A stretch of DNA of 64,000 nt from Tethya wilhelma (lineage: Eukaryota; Porifera; Demospongiae; Tethyida; Tethyidae), in assembly GCA_964030475.1 (NCBI GenBank), contig CAXIPT010000002.1:7793070-7857069 (forward strand), given 5' to 3'. The translations under genes and the position numbers were made by a program. Below are positions 33,331 through 43,906 of this stretch, in pieces (within the stretch, counting starts at the first letter, position 1; every line of letters starts with the position of its first letter). The notes below the pieces were generated by a model. The model was not told the origin of the DNA. It saw nothing but the letters and a program-made list of their open reading frames with translations, and ran no database searches.

Positions 33331-34404
33331 ACAAGTGAAAAAAACATTGGAAATGTAATGAGACATAGGAATGGCCAAATCGTAAAAAGAAAACAAACAA
33401 GATGGAATGGCTGTTTGAGTGTGTGCAGAATCATTCCTGTGTGGGCTGCATGTAGTACTCTCTTTTCATGTCAAGTCCCTCATGTTGCCCATAGGAATAA
33501 TTCTTTACACACATTCCATCTTGTTTGTTTTCTTTTTACGATTTGGCCATTCCTATGTCTCATTACATTTCCAATGTTTTTTTCACTTGTTTGATCTCAT
33601 TTTTTCATAATTCTACAAATCTTATTTGAGTGTGCATGTATATGGTAGTTACTTGTACACTATCAGCATGGATATTTAGCTATGATGCTATTAGTGATTG
33701 AGTTAGAGCACTGCATCTGAGTCAGCGGGAGCTGAGGCTGGATTTTAACAATGTACTTGCTTTGCACATCTTGTTATAGTGACAACTAGTACATAATAAG
33801 TGTAACAAAGTATTCACCTCCTAAATATTGAAGACTAAAAAGTTATAGAGAGTTCAGCCACAACCAGAAATTTCAGGTATTGCAGGCAGGAAGCGAATAT
33901 CCGAGTTCCAAATAACGCACACCTGCCTATCTGGAAAGGGTCGTCATTGAAATTTTCAAGAAGCTTATGAATTTATGCATGAGTGTAGAAATGAATGGCT
34001 GCAATACGGAGAAGGCGCTTTTCGCCTTGTATCTAGCCACTAGATGAGAGACATGAGCAGGCGATATCAAAAGCGGGTGAAGACAAAGAAACTAAGTATA
34101 TTCGTTCAAGAATCAGCTTCTGAAAGTGAACAGTCTTCGAGAAACGCCGAAATAACATAGAAGAAGAAGAAGAAGAAGATGAAGATGGAGAAAATTGGAG
34201 GTTTGGCATATTTTAGTTTGGTACTTTAGCGATGGTTTTAGGCCATGTTTTTGGGCTTGTTAGAAAGAGAATGAGCTAAATAGTAGCTTGAGAAGCCTTT
34301 TAGTGCCAAGCGCTCAGTTTTTGCAGAGTTATTCGCGTGAATATTTGTAATGCGCTAATGGGCCATCCGTGCCATTCCTAAGTACCCAGTACTACCGTAC
34401 TGGG
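33331..34404 (+). repeat. hairpin/palindrome composite, group 2, most complete copy
   Basis: The palindrome 33331-33590 has nearly perfect 60-bp arms: ACAAGTGAAAAAAACATTGG at the tip, then ATGAGACATAGGAATGGCC and TCGTAAAAAG. The spacer is 33591-33900. The body starts AATAACGCACACC and includes GGCGCTTTTCGCC, an AAG tract and ATTCGCGTGAATATTTG. The hairpin 34385-34404 is CCCAGTAC-TACC-GTACTGGG. Confidence 0.8.
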
Positions 34405-36118
34405 AATAATAGGTTCTGCTGAATCTTACTTGTGATCACACAGTTGATTGTTAAGCACATTCTCAAATCCCAGAGACCACTAGACAAAAGTTTTCTTAGA
34501 GGCAGTCTGACCAACTGACACGATTGTTACAGGACTATATACATGCATGTTACGCCAGAGCAGAAGAGTTGGTGTCTCCTTTTTTTACTGCATGCTTGCT
34601 TGATTGACCATTGGACAGTTTCTTTCTACATGCGTATTATGACAAGCTGCAGTCATTGCAAGGAGTCGTGTGTATGATCAACACAGCATTAAATTTTCTC
34701 TAGTTCCAAAACTGAGTTCTTTGGGTACATAGAAGTTGTCTGAGGGTCTGAAACCAACAAAACTCACAGAAACTTCTCAGAGCACTCAGCAACCTTCAGC
34801 AGGACTGGCAGGATATGCATATGCAGATATGGAGACTGAAAATGTAGTAGTCATGTGCCGCAATTTAAGTCGATTGCCTTGTTTTCCCACTACTACACTA
34901 CTAATTTTTTATTCTAATTGTCATTTACTATGTATGCTATTTCTTAGCAAATTTGCTCAATTTTTGTCCCATTTTTTTTACTCAATTTACCCTGCACTAC
35001 CAACATTGTGCAGCTGCCAAACCATAGATCTGAGATTAACCTCTCTAACAGAATCTATCGAGTATTCAATTTATCTAAAGTCTGTATCAGGTCCTGCAGC
35101 ATCATCTCTCCCTGAGATAGCTCTACCTACTACACTTTTGTAATAGTTGTTAGATTTGTTCTAAAAAATTTTTTTTCAGAAAAAAACAAATTTTGTAACA
35201 CAAAAATATTTCTCTTCTTTGGTGTTATAGTTCCGTCTGAATGTCACACACCTCATATATACACACCAAAGTACATGTGCACCTACTCTTCTATGTGTGT
35301 GTGTGTGTGTGTGTGTCAGACAGAAACAGACAGATCCGAGAGAGAGAAAGAGAGAGAGATGGATTTTCAGTCTTACAGGCAGCTTTCCATATCAAAAAAC
35401 CTCTGTAGAGTGTGCAGTCATCAGCAAATAGTCTGACACAGTGTAATACTAATAGTACCTTTTATGTCTCACTGTACCATGGTCGTATGGCAACGTCCTA
35501 AATGGAGCAGTCAAGTCAGTGGTAGCCAGAGTTGTCTGTGTAACATGGTAAAATGATTCTGAATTCTGTTATTACTAGTTAGTACAATGGGAAGCCATAC
35601 TTTCAAAGATGCCAACCGGGAAACCTTGGTTGTAGATACTGATCGCACTCATCCACAAGGAACTAAAACACAGCACGTGGAAAAAAGCCAAAGAATTATA
35701 TATTTAGTAAAAAGACAACTCAACTCTACAGATTCTTCAGAAGACAACTAGGCAGTTTTCACGCTAAAAATTTGAACTTGAAATGAGTACTACCACAGAC
35801 TATTTTTGAAGAAAAACATCAGCAATTTCTTCTATTTCTCTGCATGTGTCTTGACCTTCTCTAAAGCATTTGAACCTAAACTAGTATAACAACATACACA
35901 CTGACATACAGAAGTTTAGAGATAAGTCTCTCCATTAGCGCAATACAAATATTCACGCGAATAACTCTGCAAAAACTGAGCGCTTAGCACTAAAAGGCTT
36001 CTAAAGCTACTATTTAGCTCTTTCTCTTTCTAATGAGCCCAAAAACATGGCCTAAAAACATCGCTAAAGTAACAAACACAAACATGCCAAACCTCCAAAT
36101 TTCTCCATCTTCTTCTTA
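34236..36118 (+). repeat. 1.88-kb direct duplicate, first copy
   Basis: Same as 43907-45789 with a constant offset of 9671 and only a few substitutions seen near 36045-36100. It ends at an N. It includes a GT tract, a GAGAGA tract, a half group 1 palindrome (34838-34930) and, at 35925-36118, the start of a reversed group 2 body. The 135-codon ORF at 34736-35143 lies in repeat-derived sequence and is not taken as a gene. Confidence 0.85.
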
Positions 36119-36119
36119 N

Positions 36120-36562
36120 GTCTTTACCAAGAAAAAGCTACATAATTGTTTACAATAGTTGTGTACTATCGTAGTTTGCATGCAAAATGACAGTAACACA
36201 GACAATTATATGCATTTGAGCACTCACACTAGAGCCTTCCGCAGTATCAGCTATGTCCAGTTGTTCACATAAATGCTTCAAAAGGATTATCTATCAGTTC
36301 CACTATTTTACCATCCAATAATGCGTCATCTGAAGCATCAGATTCTGAATCCATTTTTGACAGAGTGCCAAGTGGTGGAGCTGAGCTGAGCTTGAGATGG
36401 ATAGCACGAATATAGTTGAGTCACGTGTTTACCATGTGATTTTAACAATTTCATGAAGCTCAGCTGGAACCATCTAGAACCAAGGCTCAGGAAATCTCGT
36501 TTGGTCACAGTTTGCTCCAGCAATCCTTTCGATCTATTTCAAAAGGTTAGTTAATCAACACT
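36120..36562 (-). repeat. inverted duplicate of 7527-7969
   Basis: Carries the same exon-like frame (ATG at 36354, donor after 36228). It starts immediately after the N at 36119. Confidence 0.85.
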
Positions 36563-38999
36563 ATCATTTACACCCACATCCTTAATATTACAAGCAAATG
36601 CCTACGACATTTAGGGGGCGAGCGTGAGTGTGTGTTTGAGTATCAGTGCTTGCATATTAAATGTGGATTGCATTAGTGAATATTCAGGTTGATCATTTGT
36701 TACTGATAGTATGATGTAAACGTCGACAATGAAATGGTGCTTTATCTTCAGCAGCTGTATGGTTAGCTACATGGTGATTGTCTGGTGACGTGCTAGTCAC
36801 TGTCTCTTGGTGTTCTCTCTTCTTGCTTCTTTTCACTTTGCTGTTCAGCATGCCTTTTCTGGTCTGATTTGCCTCATTGATGCTACCTGCTGCACTGCTT
36901 TCTCTCTGCCTATAATATATTGTTCATCATAATAGCATGTGTGAGTATTCATGTATCAAGCAAGTGAATAATTTATTTTCAGTTCACAAAGCAGTGCTGC
37001 TCTATGCTGCGTACACGCACTAGCTACAGTCAGCTAGCTCAAGCACTCCGCTGACTCAGTCCGGCCTCCTAAGTTAGCTCCACCTACGTTGTACAAACAT
37101 TTTGTTACCTTAATTGCAAACTTAGAATAGGAAGTGTTATTTGCGGAATATGCGTACAGACATCACACAGATGGAAGTGCATATATTGTGTGGACTGAAG
37201 ATAGTGTCTCCGCCAGAAGGTTTACGGCTTGACCCTGTGGAACTTCTAACAACTGTACAGTTCACTCAATTCAGAGCTGGTATATGCCATGAGAGCAATT
37301 TCTCATGAATCCTGAAGCTACTGAGGTCCACCACGAGACATCTGGTATGTACTAAGTGTCATTTTGCTCCTTGTGACTCCTCTGTGTTTGCAGAGTAATA
37401 ATACTATTGTCCTGTGTATTAATTGACAGGTTTGGAGTATTACATTCCTCATTCCTAACTGAGAAAGGAAAATGGCCTTAACACTGCATTTTGCTAACAT
37501 AAAAATACAAGAGTCACTAATGGAGGTTGAGCAATTTTTTTGCCAAAGGCCAAAATCAGACAAAGAGAAAGTTTCATGTACGTATATTAAACCTTTTAAA
37601 ATAATAATTTGTCTTTTCCTTAGTTTAGTAGTGCAATCTTATGACCCGGACTGTTTATTGATTTTTTTGAGGTAAACAGTCAATCATGTAAACTTGTGCA
37701 AGGGTATATTTTGAGAGCTTAACTTGTATGCATACTTTTAATTTTACTTCAAATATCCAGAGATGCAGTCATGATATGGAAAGATAATTGGCCACTGGAA
37801 GTTTTATTAAGTATTCAAAATTAATGGCAAGCACGTAAAATTTTAATGTTTAAATTTCATTTACTTTTCAAATATTTCCATTTGATCGACATATTCTCAC
37901 TTGTAAAATTAAAAAAGGAAAACGCGCGCTCCAAGATCTAAATGTAAGAATGTTATAATTATACATGCTGCTGTGTTATTTAATTTTAGCAATGTGAAGA
38001 TTTTTAATGAATTCAAGACCTCGAACATTGCAAAAAAAAAACAACGTGGCACTATAGTGAAGAGTTCAGTGAAGAGGTTGTACTACAACTAAACACCAAT
38101 GTTTAATTTTTAATTATTATCATTTACCTCAACCTTAGCGTTAGCATGCGACTCATACTTTTGCAGATATACTTTTGCATTTACAAACCTCTGAATAAGG
38201 GCACTTTAAATTTGGAGAGCGAGGCTTTTGGCCGTTATTCGGAGGTTGGCCTCTGGTGGGAGGTTACAGGTAGGAATTATGTTAAATATATATATGTGCA
38301 TTACAAGACCAAGGATTGACTAAGAAAATGGTCCAGAGTGATTTGAGTAGATACAGCTGGAGAGCATCAATTGCTGAGCCATGATAATGATACATTATAG
38401 CCTCTTCAGTTTCATTTTTTGAAAGAAATTATTCAGGGGGTATATACTCTTATAAACTTAACTAATAAATGTGTTATAATAGCTCCTTGAAGTGTAAAGT
38501 CAGGCTCACGCAGAGGCTTGACTATCAGCCTAAAAAACTTTAGAGTAGTTGGAAATGCTTTGAGAAGCTGCTGCTCGTGGGAGGTTTCCTACATAGTAGA
38601 TGTACGGTATCATGATCCATTTTTCAGTTGTGTCAATAGCTGACGAAGGCTCACGGGCCGAAACGTCCTATTATCATTTATTTGTACTGCTACGTAAATA
38701 TTGCTCAAAAAATCTACCATCTCTACATAGATGTACGGTATTTTCAACATATCAATGAATAAAAATATAGTACTATAACACAAGATTTCACATAAAATTT
38801 TTGGTTGCCATGGCAACTGCATATCATTTCGGGAATTTTAATTGAAGATATTGCTATGAATATTCATAATGAGATTGGTCATGTGACTCTGGTAACCAGG
38901 GGAAATCATTAAGAATGTTCGGAGCATCATTCACATGCATTACCATAGTGAGAGCATGTTAAACAATAAAGATATTCTTGGTTCGAATAATTTTTTTCC
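36563..38999. other. no recognisable gene
   Basis: AT-rich sequence with short ORFs. 38805-38900 shares a GGTTGCCATGGCAAC-type block and GGTCATGTGACT with the elements near 48.2, 57.5 and 63.2 kb. A GCTCACGGGCCGAAACGTCC string at 38650 resembles tails of some retroelements, but nothing else supports that. Confidence 0.45.
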
Positions 39000-39002
39000 T
39001 TA

Positions 39003-39578
39003 ATTAGGGAGCCGGTCCTTAACTTGCCAGAGTATCTTGGTGTAAGTGCCCATTTTTTTTCTTGGAAAGACAACAATCGCCATTCAGTCACTCTTTCTGT
39101 ACGTTTATTCCAACATCCACATACAGCCGAAAGAATTCGAGAGCTCTTGGAAGAGATCCTGAAGGAGTGGGATATTTCAGATGACAAATTACATGTAATA
39201 ATTACAGACAATGGATCCAATATGGTCAAGGCATTTCGAGATGAGGCACTTACACACAATGATAATGATGAAGAAGAAGATGAATTACCCGATACTGACA
39301 GTGAACCTGATGATTTGGAGAATGATACCATCAGTGGTGATGAGTTTATTGCTCAGGAGTTACAGCATGAAGTTTCTTTTGTACATTTTGGTAAGCGACT
39401 TCCATGTTTTGCTCAATTGGTTGTTTTGAAGTTTCGTGAAAATAGCAACAAGACACTACTTCTGAAAGCATATAATCTTGTCAAGAGAGTTAACAAGTCA
39501 TCCAAGGCAACTGAGTTGCTTCTCTCTTTGTGTAAAAAGAAGCTAGTGTCTAATGACGTTGGAGTTCTACATTCTTAT
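39003..39578 (+). pseudogene. hAT (ZBED-like) transposase middle part, cut by a palindrome
   Basis: The frame runs from upstream of 39024 and reads LPEYLGVSAHFFSWKDNNRH, then VIITDNGSNMVKAFRDEA (the DNGSN motif carries a catalytic Asp of hAT transposases), an acidic insert (NDNDEEEDELPDTDSEPDDL) and RLPCFAQLVVLKFRENSN, where hAT proteins have a Cys-His pair; here the His position is Gln. At 39579 the coding sequence runs into the ACAAGT tip of a palindromic repeat and stops 11 codons later. The dimerisation domain is absent here. Confidence 0.65.
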
Positions 39579-40579
39579 ACAAGTACAAAAAACATTAGAA
39601 ATGTAATGTAAACATAGGAATGGCCAAATTGTAAAAAAGTGAGCAAACAAGATAGGAATGCTTATCAGATTGAGCGAGGAATTCATTTCACTGTGTCACC
39701 TATGTTCATATCCCTACTGAGCTCAATGACATTGTAGACACAGGAATGAACTCACTCAATCTGACCAGCATTCCTATCTTGTTTGCTCACTTTTTTACAA
39801 TTTGGCCATTCCTATGTTTACATTACATTTCTAATGTTTTTTGTACTTGTTTGTTCTATTTTTTTTTTTAAATAATTGTTTATAATATCAGTATAATACA
39901 GTTTTTAGCCTGAGCAGAGAACTTGATCCCGGCTACAGTACAGTCATGCCTTTTACACAGGTGAAACACTGAAATCCCAAGCTGAATCTGATATATATGT
40001 GTCTTGTTAGCTATAGATAACTTCCCTACTGAAGAACTGAACACAGAGAACGAGAAAATAGGACAGAGCTTGGAGTACTGCTTGGGACTGGCATCTTGCA
40101 ATAAATTCCAAATAACGCACACTTGAATATGGAAAGGGTCGTTAGGCTAGCTAGCTTATGAATAATTTATGGTTTACAAAATTAATAATGGCTGCCATAC
40201 TGAGAAAGCGCTTTTCGTCTTGTATTGAGCCACTTGACGAGTGACACAGAAAACCGATGCCAAAAGCGAATGAAGACCAACATACCAAGTTTATTCGTTC
40301 AAGAATTAGCTTCTATAAGTGTACAGTCTTCGAGAAAAGCCGTGACATAATAGAAGAAGAAGAAGAAGAAGATGGAGGTTTGGCATATTTTAGTTTGGTA
40401 CTTTAGCGATGGTTTTAGGCCATGTTTTTGGGCTTGTTAAAAAGAGAATGAGCTAAATAGTAGCTTGAGAAGCCTTTTAGTGCCAAGCGCCCGGTTTTTG
40501 CAGTTATTCGCGTGAATATTTGTATTGCGCTATTGAGCCATCCGTGCCATTCCTATGTACCCAGTACTACCGTACTGGG
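39579..40579 (+). repeat. hairpin/palindrome composite, group 2 variant, inserted in hAT gene
   Basis: The palindrome 39579-39850 (ACAAGTACAAAAAACATTAG at the tip, ACATAGGAATGGCC, centre rich in TGTCACCTATG) is followed directly by a short AT-rich link, then the body (AATAACGCACACTTG at about 40112) and the hairpin 40560-40579 (CCCAGTAC-TACC-GTACTGGG). Confidence 0.75.
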
Positions 40580-40588
40580 AATTGTTAG

Positions 40589-41196
40589 ACAAGTAGGTAG
40601 TGTAGGAATGGGCAGGACGGTAAAAAGTATTGGAACAAGGCATGGCCTCAATTTCGGCACATGACTACTTCATTTTTATACCCATTGCAACTCTTACCCG
40701 GCAGTCTAGTCAGTTTCCTCACCAGTGGCGGATCTAGCATTTTGAATATATAGGGGGTTTCCAATAAATGCACGTGAAGCACACGAAAATTTTTAGCTTA
40801 GCCACGCTCACGTCTGGTCATATAGCCCCACCCCTATAGTGTGCTAGCAGCTAATATTTTGCCAGAACAAGGCCTAAATGGCGAAAAACGGCAAGAAAAA
40901 GACAGAAACTATATTATCTTTCACAAAAGACTGCTATTTAGTGAGATTTTTAGTTGCTTTTGTTAGTTTTAAGTTGAAAGGGGGTTTCCAGCAAGCACTT
41001 TTCCAGTCTCCACAGTTAATTTCAATGCGAGGTTTCAGCTGAAAGGGAGCTTCCATGGAAGCCCAGGAACCCCTCTGGATCCGCCACTGCTCACTGCTTA
41101 ACCAGTAGGAATTTGAGACCATGCCTTGTTCCAATACTATTTACCGTCCTACCCATTCCTACACTACTTATTTTTTTTGAAATTTTTACTACTTGT
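40589..41196. repeat. group 1 palindrome with nested hAT-like MITE
   Basis: Tips ACAAGTAGG and CTACTTGT, with TAGGAATGGGCAGGACGGTA and its near complement. Normally about 350 bp; here enlarged by a 367-bp insertion (40723-41089). Confidence 0.75.
40723..41089. mobile_element. hAT-like MITE with 5-bp duplication
   Basis: Ends CAGTGGCGGATC and GATCCGCCACTG. Flanked by CTCAC at 40718-40722 and 41090-41094. The interior shows imperfect inverted GGGGGTTTCCA and GAAAGGGGGTTTCC blocks. CAG...CTG termini are typical of hAT; most hAT elements make 8-bp duplications, so the 5-bp one suggests the hAT5 type or a coincidence. Confidence 0.7.
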
Positions 41197-41597
41197 AATA
41201 ATTATAGCTAGTAAACTCTATAGTAACATTCAACAGTAGAATTAAATGAGTTTTTTAAAAAATCGCAAAAAGGTTTTGTAATCGCCTTTCCATGAAAATA
41301 CTACTCTTCGAAAATTCTGCTATTATAAGATTAATGTATAGATCTTAAAGTAATGGGTAGATCTATAACATCTTTGTACATTTGTATATTATACCTGATA
41401 ACTCTTATACTATTAGCCTCCATGGAATGTGTAGAATCATAGATTATCTAATATGGATCAATGCACAATGCAATACTAAATATGGCTCAACAGCTTGGAT
41501 AATAATGCATGATGTTATGCACATTAATCATTGTGCTTTATACACACTACACAACAATATAGCGTAGAAAAGTTAAATACGGCAGACATTTATAAAG
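41197..41597. other. upstream region of the secreted-protein gene
   Basis: AT-rich, no repeat recognised. A TTTATAAAG string lies directly before the ATG at 41598. No clear core promoter can be assigned. Confidence 0.4.
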
Positions 41598-42701
41598 ATG
41601 ACTACTTATTGGCAACTACTTTTCATTGCCATTCAGTTTGGATTTATTTCTAGCCGCAACCAGAGTGACAGTGATGTGACTTGGAGTGGCAAAGAGCCAG
41701 ATGGCTACCTGTTAGCCTTCAAGGTTGTTGAGCTTTTCCCCAACCCTGGACACCACCACTTCCCAGGCTTCAACTTCAACCACGCCTCGCTCTTCAGGAT
41801 CGACTTTGATGGCAATGTTACAGAGTACTGGAATCACACTCTGAACCCTGATTCCACTAATGAGATGCTCTTTGACTACAACCTCTTTGCTGTTGACACT
41901 GACAATGAGCTGGTCTATTTGGGAGTGAACGATCAATTTCTTGCTCTTGATTTAAAATCAGGTATCCCTATAACAAAAATTTCCTTGACGAAACCAATTT
42001 TGCAAATTTTCCAAACGTATGACTACTTTCCCAAGGATAAATCCATATATGGAATATGTAGGGGGGCAATACCAGATCCAGATGACATATTTTACTGGTG
42101 TCAAGTCAAACAGATTAGTGAAGATAAGATGGAATTGCAGTACCTCTACGAGCTACCTTTTGCAAATAGCTCGGCTACTTCCACAAATATCTACTTTTTA
42201 GATCAAGAGAGTCAAACAATCTGGTTTTATCCTTATCGAACTGATGTTGTATTCGCTGTGGCTATGAATTATACAACTGCCCAAGTACTCTACGTTAGTG
42301 GACCAAACCTGTTTGAAATTGAAGATCTGTGTATCATGCATGATAGTAGCATGGATAGGGTATTCACTTATATATGGAATAGGGACAAATACATGTCTAT
42401 AGGTATTGGTGAAATATTCCCAAAACCCCAAGAGAGGAAAATTTTACTCGACTTGAGTCATTTTAAAAGTCTCATACCCTCTCAGCCTGGTACATGTGCT
42501 TACGATCAAACCACGCACACAATGATGGTACTTATGAGAAATAATGCAGACTATCGCCATCAAATGCCAACAGGATTACTTCTTGTAGACACTGTTAGTC
42601 TCACATACAAGTATACACCACTACCAATGTTTGAAAAATACTGGGATAGTGAAGACACAGTTTCATCTATCAAGTATTTTCCAGACTTACCTTCAAGATA
42701 A
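41598..42701 (+). CDS. predicted secreted protein, single exon, unidentified family
   Basis: 367 residues, one uninterrupted frame, good start context (AAAGATGAC). Residues 1-19 are a signal peptide (LLFIAIQFGFISS). At least five NxS/T sites follow (NQS, NVT, NHT, NSS, NYT). Several segments of the type LFRIDFDGNVTEYW, LVYLGVNDQFLALDLKSG and ELQYLYELPF look like beta-propeller blades alternating with acidic turns, but I see no named repeat signature. No membrane span besides the signal. Two AATAAA signals lie at 42791 and 42812, 90-115 bases past the stop, which supports a real transcript end. It lies between transposon relics and is intact, unlike nearly everything around it. Function unknown; probably extracellular. 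Confidence 0.75.
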   Translation: MTTYWQLLFIAIQFGFISSRNQSDSDVTWSGKEPDGYLLAFKVVELFPNPGHHHFPGFNFNHASLFRIDFDGNVTEYWNHTLNPDSTNEMLFDYNLFAVDTDNELVYLGVNDQFLALDLKSGIPITKISLTKPILQIFQTYDYFPKDKSIYGICRGAIPDPDDIFYWCQVKQISEDKMELQYLYELPFANSSATSTNIYFLDQESQTIWFYPYRTDVVFAVAMNYTTAQVLYVSGPNLFEIEDLCIMHDSSMDRVFTYIWNRDKYMSIGIGEIFPKPQERKILLDLSHFKSLIPSQPGTCAYDQTTHTMMVLMRNNADYRHQMPTGLLLVDTVSLTYKYTPLPMFEKYWDSEDTVSSIKYFPDLPSR

Positions 42702-42790
42702 AACTTGAGAAACAATACTGTTATATAGTATACACATTGTCAAATTTGGCACAATTAAGGCTTATACATTGTGTTATTGTATTGCCATAT

Positions 42791-42817
42791 AATAAATATT
42801 GTGCTAATTATAATAAA
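42791..42817 (+). terminator. polyadenylation signals of the secreted-protein gene
   Basis: AATAAA occurs at 42791-42796 and again at 42812-42817, at typical distance downstream of the stop codon. Confidence 0.5.
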
Positions 42818-43017
42818 ACATTATTATGTCTAAGATCACATGAAAAGTTTTCTCATATATACATGTACTGCAAGTTATATAATAGGTTTCTAATTTGTCA
42901 GGGTAGGATATTATTATGACAGTCATTCTATACCTCTGTATCATTGATATCACCATTGTATATAGGCACTCAAGGTGCATGCACTGGTTGATCAACCAAG
43001 ATTCAACTGTTACTATT

Positions 43018-43905
43018 ATAATAGTAAAATTTCAAAAAATAAGCAGTGTAGGAATGGGCAGTGCATTAAAAAGTATTGGAACAAGGAATGGTCCCAATTT
43101 CGGCACATGACTACTTCATTTTCATTTTTATCTCTCATGCATAGCTATTATTGTCGTAAATGGTTCAAAGAATCATCTGTACTTGAATAGCTTATCAGTA
43201 TCACATTAATTTTTATCACATGGTTCAAATTCCTGCCAATCTTATCACTTGGCTAAAAAGTGGAATAATGTATAGAATGCAGGATTAGATTAAATACCAG
43301 CCAAGACATGGGCACAAAAATGAAGTAGTCATGTGCAGAAATTGGGACCATTCCTTGTTCCAATACTTTTTAATGCACTGCCCATTCCTACACTGCTTAT
43401 TTTTTTGAAATTTTTAGTACTTGTTCATTCACTTTTTTCAACACTACAGTCAAGAGACTATCAGAGACTAGTTAGTCCCCATATAAAGCTTGAGTTATCT
43501 GAGAAAACAGCTACATTGGCTGCTAGAGCAACTTATGCGCATGAGCGTTTAATGCCACAGAAAGCTTTGAAACTTAGAGTATAAATTCATGTACTTCAAT
43601 GTAGCCATGTTCTTGTAGGTAGAGTTCAAAGGTCATCCACGTCTAGTTTTTGTTATTTGTGATAAAAACGAGTATCAAGGAATGTAGTACCTATGAAAAG
43701 GAGTTACTTTGTGCTGTCAAAGTTGGCTCAACACTTTCTGGATGCTTTTCAAGTAAGTCAGTAAGGAAGTACGTAAGTTTGATGAACAAAAATGGCACTA
43801 TTGTGGCTTCCCACTAGCTCTCTCTACAAGTGCTAAAGAAAGGTTCTGTGAGTTTTAGGCCTTGCATACAATTGGTAATCTGTCAGTGAGAGACTGTGAG
43901 CAAGT
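43018..43905 (+). repeat. group 1 palindrome and body, truncated at an N
   Basis: The left tip is degenerate (ATAGTAAAATTTCAAAAAAT); TAGGAATGGGCAGTGC lies about 35 nt in. The right tip at 43419-43424 is ACTTGT. The body follows to the N at 43906, so the hairpin end is missing. 43366-43905 recurs at 54492-55031. Confidence 0.7.
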
Positions 43906-43906
43906 N

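Noticed and set aside
34736..35143. 135-codon ORF, repeated exactly at 44407-44814
   Set aside because: It is conserved only because the whole 1.88-kb block is duplicated; part of it reads a half group 1 palindrome and it matches no family.
38640..38700. Retroelement 3' tail (GCTCACGGGCCGAAACGTCC)
   Set aside because: The string resembles known tails, but no reverse transcriptase or tail repeat is near.
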